Assembly (NCBI RefSeq): GCF_902167145.1
Contig: NC_050096.1
Location: forward strand, 184,299,825-184,363,824
Direction: 5' to 3'
Length of the DNA stretch: 64,000 bases
Origin: Zea mays
Taxonomy: Eukaryota; Streptophyta; Magnoliopsida; Poales; Poaceae
Shown: positions 56,261 through 64,000 of the stretch, one piece after another
Layout: each line of letters opens with the position of its first letter
Position numbering within the stretch: the first letter of the stretch is position 1
The notes under the pieces: generated by a model
The model's input: the letters and a program-made list of their open reading frames with translations, nothing else
Told to the model about the DNA's origin: nothing
Database searches by the model: none
Made by a program: the position numbers and the translations under genes

Positions 56261-57585
56261 GCTCACTATTTAAGTTTGCAAAAGTTTCAAATTTTTCTAG
56301 CAAACCTTTGTAATCATTTTGAGAGCTAATCAACTTATTTTTTCAAGGTTTTAAGTTGAGCTTTTTGTTTAGTGCAAACATCCTGAAAAAATACAACGGC
56401 TTCCGCAAGCTCATCTATGGAGGGCTTTCCCTCACCTTTATCATCACTACTACTATCATCACTAGAGGATGGAATGCTTTTGTTACCTCTTGCCATAAGG
56501 CATTTGTGTGATGACCGCGATGAGCGTGATGAGGATCGGTGGCTGCGCGTCCTTGGTGGTTCATCTTCGCTTGAAGAATCACCCCAAGTTTTGACACTTG
56601 TTAGTGCCTTGCCTTTGTTCCTCCCCTTTTTGGGTTTGGCCATAGTTGGACAGCTGTCCCTGAAGTGGCCCTTTTCCCCGCATGCGAAGCATCCTCTTTT
56701 TCTTTGCTTTTTCCTGTCAATGTTAAAGAGAAGATCCTCTACCTGCAGAGGTACACCCATTAGATTAATCTTGCAAATCATCCCCATTACCTTTCTGACG
56801 CGTCGGATTGTTTCTTCGTCCTTGGAGGATGATGTGCATGGTTGATTATCTTCATCATCATCACTTTCTTCCTCTTCCTCTTCCTCTTCTTCACTTGAGG
56901 AACTTGGAGTGGTAGCCTTCTTTTTGCCCTTCCTTTCATCACATGCAAAAGCATATGGCCTTGAGGAGGTTGGCTCCTCTCCCCGACACATTTTTCGTGC
57001 CATCTCAAAGGCCGCGATTTTTCCAATCATAATGGTCGGGGTCATGTTACCCAAGTCCTCCATGTTGTGAAGGATAGTGATGATGCTCCCATATCTTCGT
57101 TGTGGTAGCAGGGAGATAATCTTCCTCACAATGTCCGCATCACTTAGCTTATTAATGCCAATAGAATTGAGCTCATTGATAATTAGATTCAAACGAGAAT
57201 ACATGCCTCTAACAAGCTCATCATCTTTCATAGCAAAAGAATTATACTCATTTAAAACTAGGCAATGTTTTTGCTCACGGACATTGGATGTGCCGTCATG
57301 GAGCTCATGCAATTTTAGCCAAATCTCATTAGCAGTTTTCAATGTAAATACTTGATTAAAAATATCCATGCTAAGAGATTCATACAAGCAATTTTTGGCT
57401 CTAGCATTTAAATGAATTTCTTTTTCTTCACTCGTGGTGGGTTTCTCGGGATTCTTGAGGGGTTTCATCCCATCACGAGTGACTCTCCAAACACCTAGAT
57501 CAACGACCTCTAGGTAACAAGCCATTCTAGCACTATAATATGAGAAGTTAGTGCCATCGAAGTGTGGTGGCCTATGGGTATCCAT
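56261..57585 (-). pseudogene. gag: Element F gag, N-terminal part
   Basis: It starts with the ATG at 57585 (MDTHRPPHFDGTNFSYYS), about 70 bp after the primer site. That opening is typical of copia Gag of the UBN2/retrotran_gag_2 type. The capsid-like domain is followed by a serine/acidic stretch and the zinc knuckle CFACGEKGHFRDSC. The frame breaks at about 56340 in an A-run one base longer than in element C. The remaining coiled-coil codons run to the insertion of G at 56260. This copy preserves the Gag N-terminus that element C has lost. Confidence 0.9.
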
Positions 57586-57652
57586 CCCTTCCTCTAAAAA
57601 GCGTCGGCTCTTTTAGCGGTGAAGCTAAAACGTTTCAAATGAGCCAAACCAG

Positions 57653-57664
57653 GCTCTGATACCA
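57653..57664 (-). promoter_or_regulatory. Primer binding site of element F (initiator tRNA-Met)
   Basis: It reads TGGTATCAGAGC on the minus strand, a 12-of-12 match to the complement of the plant initiator tRNA-Met 3' end, two bases inside the 5' LTR. Confidence 0.92.
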
Positions 57665-57666
57665 CT

Positions 57667-59315
57667 TGTAGGAAACGGGTGACACCTAAGAGGGGGGTGA
57701 ATTAGGACTTCTAAAACTTTCACTAAACTAGGCCACAAATAAATCCCTAGAGCAAAACCTATGCAAATAATCAAACTAGAATGTGCAAACTAGGTTTTGT
57801 CTAAGTGTTGCTATCTCTACCATAATGGCTAAGTTTCAATCTACACTGAATAAGTATGTATACAAGATTGAAACTTAAATGCTTAATATAAATGCGGAAA
57901 CTTAAAGAGCAAAGTAGAGAAGCAAACTCTCGTGGATGACGCCGGTATTTTTACCGAGGTATCCGGAACCACGCAAGGTCCTGACTAATCCTCGTTGGTG
58001 CCCCTACGCAAAGGGAAGCCCACGCGAGGGCCAAGCACCACAGTCGAGTAAATCCGTAGAGAGCCGCGGGCCTTCTCCACACGCATGTGGTGCTCCGCTT
58101 CCAGCTCCTCTCGGATGCTCCCCGTCGTCTCCACTATCGAGCTTCCGGCTGAAACGCCGCGGGCCTCGTTCCCTCCGGTACAAGGTGGCGGTCGTGACAC
58201 AAACACGGTTGTCACGGTCTCGCAACACTCTCGCCCCACTCGGTACAATTACAACGGCTCACGCAAGAGCCGAGGGGTTGTGTGGTTTGTCTAAACTCAC
58301 TCAACTAACTAGGGTTCACCTAGAGCAAGCACTAAAGCGGTCTAACTAACCTAAGCACTTCGCAAAGCACCTACGCTAATCACCGAGTGATTCTATTAAG
58401 CACTTGGGTGTTTGAGCTCTTGGAAATGTGCACTATATGCCTTGGTATGTTGCTTGGGCTCCCACACCTTCAAATGGCTGATTGGGTGAAGTATATATAG
58501 GCCCCAACTCAACTAGCCTTTGGAAAGCAGACTGTTGTAAGGGTGGCACACCGGACAGTCCTGTCAGCCAACGATGCGCCAACTGTGTGCCAACAGTGTG
58601 CCAACGGTGAGCCAACGGTGCGCCAACAGTGCGCCAATGCTTGCAGCCAACGGCTAGTTCTGACACACCGGACAGTCCTGTCAGCCAACGGTGCGCCAAC
58701 GGTGCACCGCCAACGGCTATTTCTGACACACCGGACAGTCCGGTGCACCAACAGTGTGCCAACGGTGAGCCAACTGTGTGCCAGTGGTGAGCCAACTGTG
58801 TGCCAACGGTGTGTAGCCAACGGCTAGTTCTGATAGCTAGCCGTTACGTGCACCGGACTGTCCGGTGCACACCGGACAGTCTGTGCCTCCTCTCAGAAAA
58901 TTCTGTTGGATGTCCTGTGCGCCACCGGTGCGCCAACTGTGTGCCACCGGTGAACCAACTGTGTGCCACCGGTGCGCCAACTGTGTGCCACCGGTGAGCC
59001 AACTGTGTGCCACTGGTGCGCCAACTATGTGCCATCGGTGAGCCAACTGTGTGCCACCAATGCGCCAGCTGACAGCCCATCTTCTGGGTCTTCTATATTT
59101 TGTTCTTGGGCTCCTTTGGTCTTGAGTCTTGGACTTCTAAGCTCTTTTTATGTCTTTATTTGAGGTGTTGCATCCTCAATGTCTTAGTCCAATCCTCTTC
59201 GCATCCTGTGAACTATAAACATAAACACTAGCAAACACATTAGTTCACATGTTGTGTTAATCATCAAACACCAAAACTCATTTAGCCAAATGGCCCAGAG
59301 TCCATTTTCCTTACA
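57667..59315 (-). repeat. 5' LTR of element F (1649 bp)
   Basis: It is the direct repeat partner of 39616-41319, bounded by the primer binding site and by the target duplication GGCAC (59316-59320). It contains the shorter version of the GTGCGCCAAC minisatellite (about 58550-59065). Confidence 0.9.
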
Positions 59316-61702
59316 GGCACGATGCCGAAGAAAGGAGTGTCTGACTCGTGGAGTTCTTTGAGTGCGACTCTCAAGCCTAGGAGTGTCCGGGGGAAGGTGA
59401 CGTTGATGTTGCTTCCTCCGTCCACTAGCACCTTCTTTACCCTGCTCTCTCGGATCACCGGATCGACGAGGAGCGGGTACTTGCCCGGATGATCGAAGTT
59501 AAGCCATAGTTCTGCCCGAGTGAAAGTGATTGGGTGTTTGGACCATCGATATGGGGCGGGAGGACCGGTGGCCGCCACCAGTATCTAACGGTCGTTGAGC
59601 TTCTGTTGCCTCTTGCTTTCTTGAGATCCGTGTCCGCCAAAGATGACGTTGACTTCCCCATTGACGTGGGGGAATGCTCTGCCTCCTCCCCCTTCCTGCT
59701 TCTGAGGTTGTCGAGGTTCTCTGGGTCCTCCTCGTGGTGGGGGAGGCGACAGCCGTTGGAAGGGTCGGTCGTTCCCGATGGAGTGCTTGAAGTCTCTGCA
59801 GTTCCGGAGGGTATGGCACATGTCCTTGTGGTACAAGCATTGGGCGTCGAGGATGTCGTCCAATGTTTGTTCGCCTCTACGGGGTGCCCCTCGGGCACGA
59901 GAGACGGATGGTCCGGCAGCGTGGACTTCGTCATGAGGCTTCTTCTCCCAACGTTTGTCGGGTTGCTGGTTCGCGTCATGTCGCGGTGCTGATGGTGCGG
60001 GCTTTATTCCTCCGATGAGGTCCTGAGCCCATTCGTCGGTGGTGATGTAGAGGTCTGCCTCCCTAAACAGTTGCTCGGAGGTGGTCGGCGCTTTTTGCAA
60101 TATGGCTCGGACGAAGGCCGAGTCATTAGATCCCCGGTATAAGTCCTCGATCACTGCTACATCCGCAACCTCAGGGATACGATTTCTCATGGTCTGAAAC
60201 CTTTTGAGGTACGATCGGAGAGTCTCATCCCCTCGGTGCCTGATGGATTTGAGGTCCCATGGCTGCGTCGGCTTATCAGAGAGAGATTGGAAGTTGGCGA
60301 TGAAGCGCCGACTGAAGTCGCTCCAGTTGTCGATGCAGTGTCGAGGTAGGTGTCGTAGCCATTGCAGTGCATCTTGCCCGAGGACGATGGGCAAGTATGT
60401 AGTCATCACATCTTCAAATGCGCCAGTGGCCCATGCGGCGGTGGTATAGACGGCTAACCAGCCTCCCGGGTCCTGCTTAGGCTCGTACTTGTCGATGTTG
60501 GAGACTTTGAAGTTAGGGGGCCACTGAATGGCCCTGAGACGTGGAGTGAGCGTCGATACTCCACATGTGTCCTCCTGTCGGTGATGATGATGTCGGTCCT
60601 GGGGAGGGGAGTTGTCGATGTGCTGCCTCGATCGTCCCCGGGTCGTGCCGCCAGTTGAAGCTGTTGCCGACTCAACCCTGGTGGCTTGACTTCGCGTAGG
60701 GATGTCGTGATCCCGATCATACTCTTCTCGGTGCCGAATCTTGTTCTCGTGTCATTGTTCGCGCGAAGCGTTGATGGAGCTCCGAGCATCCCGGCGGCTG
60801 TTGATGGCGTGTCGCAGATCGCTCGGAGGATGAGCGAGAGGCAAAAGATGGTTAGCTACCCGAGTGAGCAGCCGTCGATAGCCCTCGGCGCCTGGAGTCC
60901 GGGGGAGGTCGTCGGCTATCCGAGCCAACACTCCACCGACCTCGCTTGGTGTGTTCATGGCTCGGGCGAAGTCGGGGTTCAGGTTTCGTCCAAGGAGAGG
61001 GTTCTCTCGACGTTGTCTCGCCTCCTGCTCGGCCTGCTCTTGAGCTTGTCGACGATCGCGTCGGCGGGAATTCCTTCTTTCCCTGAAGACTCGTTCATCT
61101 GGAGTTTCTCCCACCTCCGAGATCTCATCTCGTGACACAGACTGCGCTGGGTCTCGTTCTCCGGGTTCATGATGTCACTGGATATTTCGGCGTCGGTTCC
61201 TTCGTCGGCGAGCTTCCCGCTGAGGAGGTTCCTCCCCAGGTGTAGTCAGTTCATCGTCGGAGACGGGGGACGATTCCACTCTCCCCTCGATGTAGAGGAC
61301 GTCGGGGTAAAATGGGACTGTCGTGGCGATAAGCTTCTTTCTGTTCTCCTTTGAGGGCGGAGGTACTAGAAGAGTAGCTTGACGGGCCTTCATCTCATTT
61401 GTTTCTTTTCTCCTTGTAATCTGTGTCCATTCTTCCGTGGGTGAGGTGGACAGCGGGGTTCTTCGGGCAGACGGATTCTCTGTCCATGGCCTGCAGGTGG
61501 TGGTCTTCGCTTGGAGCGTTGGAGGTTGCGCTTTTTTCTGCTTCGCTCTGGTTTTCCCGGAGATTATCGAGGAGGGTTTTCTCTTTGGCGGATCTGCGAT
61601 CCGATGTAGAGTCCCTTCTTCGTCTGCCACGGATGAGATGGTTCCAAAGTAGAACACAGATCCGGGGTGAAGAATGATCTTGTGCTGGAAGGTGATGGCC
61701 AT
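59316..61702 (-). pseudogene. gag: Element E gag and protease start
   Basis: The Gag start is the ATG at 61702 (MAITFQHKIILHPGS), 27 bp from the primer site. The same frame runs to the F insertion. Stops interrupt it at about 61175 (TGA), 60752 (TGA) and 59585 (TAG). The Gag capsid-like domain is at about 60430-59990 (LGQDALQWLRHLP to the SYLKRFQTMRNRIPE helix). The protease begins before the insertion with VLVDGGSNINVTF (about 59390), a glycine-containing variant of the active-site motif. The downstream half of the protease is at 39615. The frame is preserved across the F insertion. Confidence 0.87.
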
Positions 61703-61728
61703 TGAGCTAGCTTGGATCAGTGACACAC

Positions 61729-61746
61729 CCCCTACCTGGCGCGCCA
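61729..61746 (-). promoter_or_regulatory. Primer binding site of element E (tRNA-Arg type)
   Basis: On the minus strand it reads TGGCGCGCCAGGTAGGGG, two bases inside the 5' LTR. It agrees with the complement of the 3' end of a plant tRNA-Arg as I remember it. Confidence 0.75.
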
Positions 61747-61748
61747 GC

Positions 61749-62374
61749 TGTCGGTGTTTTGGGTCCGACCGCGCACCTAGGGTTGCCCCTCGAGGTGCTT
61801 TTTGGAGTAGGACAGTGTTACCGCTGTAGCTCAATGGTTCGTGCTAGGTGCATGAGAGACAGTAGACAATTTTATACAGGTTCGGGCCGCTTTGAGAGGC
61901 GTAATACCCTACGTCCTGACGTGGATCTTTTATGAGGGGGGTTACAGGAGAGTTCTCTAGTATGGAGGATGCTAGAGAGCTGAGTAGATGGCTAATGAGT
62001 GAGATATCTTTTCGGTGGGGTGCCCCCTGGGCCTTATATACTTGACCGTGGGGCGATACATGCAGATATGGTAACAACGTGTGCCTAAGTAATAGTGAAC
62101 CGACTGAGTTTATCTTCCTATAATCCTGCCGACTTATCATCATTCAGTTCTGATGTCCGAGGATGCTGCGCGGGAGAATCGGATCACTGTTGTGGATGAT
62201 GTTTGAATTCGTTGAGCTGCATAGGCTCGAGTTGATCCGATCTTGCGTCGATCCATTCTGCTAGACACTCCTCCCCTGGCCCACAAAGGGATGGCCTTGC
62301 GAAATAATGGGCCTAAGGCCTTTCGCGAGGCCTTCTTGCCTTCTAGTGGACCCGGGGGATATCTGTCCCCCACA
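61749..62374 (-). repeat. 5' LTR of element E
   Basis: It is the direct repeat partner of 28673-29299. Its right end is bordered by the target duplication GCTTC (62375-62379) and its left end by the Arg-type primer site. The minus-strand TATATAAG-type box is at about 62033-62043. Confidence 0.92.
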
Positions 62375-62728
62375 GCTTCCCTTTGTGTAGGGGCACCAAC
62401 GAGGATTAGTCGGGACCTTGCGCGGTTCCGGATACCTCAGTAAAAATACCGGCGTCATCCACGAGAGTTTGCATCTCTACCTTGCTCTTTACCTTCCGCA
62501 TTTATATTAAGCATTTAAGTTTCAATCTTGTATTCATACTTATTTAGTGTAGATTGAAACTTAGCCATTACGGTAGAGATAGCAACACTTAGACAAAACC
62601 TATTTGCTCATTCTAGTTTGATTATTTGCATAGGTTTTGCTCTAGGGATTTAACTATGGCTTAGTTTAGTAAAAGTTTTAGAAGTCCTAATTCACCCCCC
62701 CCCTCTTAGGCATCACCTGTTTCCTACA
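62375..62728 (+). repeat. 3' LTR of element C, right part
   Basis: It resumes the LTR broken at 28672 and ends TTTCCTACA at 62728. The homologous stretch in the LTRs of F runs in the opposite direction (39616 and 57667 onward). The next bases, CTCAT, would be C's right target duplication; the left copy is lost. Confidence 0.9.
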
Positions 62729-63521
62729 CTCATCCGCATTCCAAGATCTGGGAATGTCGTTGCCGTCCGTATCCTTCATTCTGTTAGAACCGGATCTTGA
62801 CGAAGATATTACCAGAAAAGGACCTTCCCATTTCAGCTGTAACTTCCCCACTGTACCTGGGTTGGCTATCCTTCGAAGCACCAAATGGCTTGGCTTGATA
62901 TTTTTCACTCGAACTTTCCTATCGCGCCATTTTTTTGTTTCGGCCTAGTACTTATTGATGTGCTCTATGGCTTGAAGTCTGGTCCCTTCTATGGTATCTT
63001 TTGTTATTTGGCAGTCGGCTTAATCCTCCGCTGAAGCTTTGGTTCTTATTGATCCTGTTCTAGCTTCTTCTGGTGTTATTGCTTCATCGTCGAACAGGAG
63101 CTTAAATGGAGTAAAGCATGTTGACCTTGAGACAGCAGTATTGTGACTCCACACCACTTTTATTAATTCATCTGGCCACTTTTCTATAGGCTGATTGAAG
63201 ATTAATTCATTATTCCTGTCATTATAATTCAATTTGCTCTCTCTACTAACCCATTTGATTCTAGATGCCTTACTGATGCAAAATGTATTTTTGTACCAAT
63301 CTAGTAACAAAAAACCTTGAATGTTTCATCATCAAATTGAGTACCATTGTCTACTGTAATAGCCTTCGGCACTCCAAAGCGACAAACAACATTCTGTCAG
63401 AAGAACTTTTGGACTGTGGCCGAAGTTATGGTAGCTAGAGGCTTAGCTTCGATCCACTTTGAAAAAATATTCCACCACTACCACAACATATTTTGAAGCG
63501 CCCCAATCCTCTGGGACTCAA
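62729..63521 (-). pseudogene. pol: Element I: integrase remnant of a Tat-lineage Ty3 element
   Basis: Read on the minus strand, an integrase core (VEYF...KWIEAKPL-like, then VDNGTQFD near 63345), the segment WPDELIKVVWSHNTA with FTPFKLLF, and the C-terminal KLQLKWEGPFLV followed by SWNADE can be recognised. There are at least two frameshifts and several stops. Element C is inserted about five codons before the expected end of pol. The closest relative in the window is the integrase of element H. Confidence 0.75.
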
Positions 63522-64000
63522 TGTGATACAATTACTAGTCCCAGGAGGCTAGTAAACACATTTATACATCAGATAGTTTCAAATCTGCTTAAACGAGACA
63601 AACCTATAAAGGTGGCGATCAACTTTAAGAGTTGGTCCATAACTTGGGACATAACATCAGAGTGGGGCTGAAGCAGCCCGATATATGCAACAAAGCAAAT
63701 CAGCGGTCCAACAGCCACAGGCAAGGTTGGGAACAGGCGTAACTCTTACCCGATCAGCGATCTCCTCTTCTGAAAAACAACAAATAAGCAAGGGTGAGTA
63801 CTTATGTACTCAGCAGCCCACATTCACCCGCGGAATGGGGAAATCAGATATAATGCATGGAATATGTGGAGCTCAGAATATTTTGCAGAAACAGCAATAT
63901 TTGATGCAGGGTTGTTTTGTAAAACATTTTGTATTTTTCAAAGCGCATCCTCTCCCAAAGGAGCAAGAAGTTTTCAATATAGAACAAAATCCCCTGGACT
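63522..64000 (-). repeat. Element J: probable chromovirus-like LTR, cut by window end
   Basis: A sharp boundary at TGTGATACA interrupts the integrase of element I. About 265 bp in, GCAAGGGTGAGTACTTATG resembles the GCAAGGGTGAGCTCACAC at the same distance from the end of element B's LTR, and a reversed form occurs near the end of A's LTR. The orientation therefore matches B (minus). No coding frame is seen. The family is not certain. Confidence 0.5.

Larger units (their letters stand above)
39616..59315 (-). mobile_element. Element F: pol-less Sirevirus-type element, same family as C
   Basis: It is flanked by GGCAC (39611-39615 and 59316-59320) in the protease of element E. The LTRs start TGTAAGGAAAATGG and end TTTCCTACA on the minus strand (1649 and 1704 bp). 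An exact initiator tRNA-Met primer site lies at 57653-57664, then a complete Gag start at 57585, then 1.4 kb of non-coding DNA with purine tracts, and no pol. The gag is split by solo LTR G. The net length without G is about 6.9 kb. It depends on proteins from another element; Sirevirus D type is the obvious candidate. Confidence 0.9.
28673..62374 (-). mobile_element. Element E: Grande-like Ty3 element of the Tat lineage
   Basis: Two LTRs of 627 and 626 bp (28673-29299, 61749-62374) flank the element, with the duplication GCTTC outside. Without the nested element F it is about 14.0 kb. That size, the LTR length, the long region between pol and the 3' LTR carrying antisense genes and tandem arrays, and the Arg-type primer site agree with what I recall of maize Grande. 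Gag-pol lies on the minus strand in one frame from 61702 to 35962. I count about 28 LTR differences (about 4.5%), making it one of the older complete insertions here. Confidence 0.9.
16340..62728 (+). mobile_element. Element C: pol-less Sirevirus-type element, 5' truncated
   Basis: The surviving parts are a 5'-truncated gag (16340-17422 plus 25461-25858), a 1.4-kb non-coding segment, a purine tract, and a 3' LTR starting TGTAAGGAAAATGG and ending TTTCCTACA (27303-28672 plus 62375-62728, about 1.72 kb). Element D splits the gag and element E splits the LTR. Gag is followed directly by non-coding DNA and no pol is present. The same organisation is seen in element F, so this is a family trait, not damage to one copy. 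The 5' LTR, primer site and Gag N-terminus are lost at the 16340 junction. Confidence 0.85.

Noticed and set aside
1..64000. A host gene, viral genome insert or new defence-like system
   Set aside because: Every stretch with coding signal is explained by gag, pol or antisense genes of LTR elements. No caulimovirus-type movement/coat arrangement, no host exon and no operon-like cluster is visible.

Overview
The window is plant nuclear DNA made almost entirely of LTR retrotransposons inserted into one another. I see no host gene, no structural RNA gene and nothing prokaryotic. The element types fit maize (Zea mays) or a close Andropogoneae relative. They include a Sirevirus whose LTRs carry CACCGGAC/GTCCGGTG palindromes, a 14-kb Grande-like Ty3 element with 627-bp LTRs and antisense genes, a Huck-like solo LTR, and Tekay/Del-like chromoviruses with LTRs above 3 kb. 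The clade assignments come from protein motifs and the family names come from memory; no database was searched.

Left block (1-16007): chromovirus A (+ strand, 5' end outside the window) has its RT split by chromovirus B (- strand, 401-11125, target duplication GCACC). A's pol resumes at 11126, carries a large internal deletion, and ends in a 3.28-kb LTR (12726-16007). Positions 16008-16339 hold a fragment of an unidentified LTR with a PBS-like site.

Right block (16340-62728): element C is a pol-less Sirevirus-type element on the + strand that has lost its 5' end. D, a young Sirevirus, sits in C's gag (17423-25460, duplication CTCGC). E, a Grande-like element on the - strand, sits in C's 3' LTR (28673-62374, duplication GCTTC). 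E's protease is split by F, a second pol-less copy of C's family (39616-59315, duplication GGCAC). F's gag is split by G, a Huck-like solo LTR (43496-56260, duplication GCTCA). G is split by H, a Tat-lineage Ty3 element on the + strand (44507-55933, duplication CAGGG). C itself lies in the integrase of a Ty3 element I (62729-63521), so the nest I>C>E>F>G>H is six levels deep. The window ends in a further chromovirus-like LTR (63522-64000). By-eye LTR divergence agrees with the nesting order: E about 4.5%, F about 3%, H about 2.3%, with D under 1%.

Functional reading: D has an open pol frame but has lost the end of its 5' LTR, its PBS and the start of gag. E keeps gag, protease, RT, RNase H and integrase in one uninterrupted frame broken only by nonsense codons. 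H is the most complete Ty3 element, with one apparent frameshift and two stops. E and H both carry, between pol and the 3' LTR, a multi-exon-looking antisense gene with a PF04195-like N-terminal domain and a coiled-coil tail, together with tandem arrays. C and F encode only a two-zinc-knuckle Gag, so they would need pol supplied in trans.
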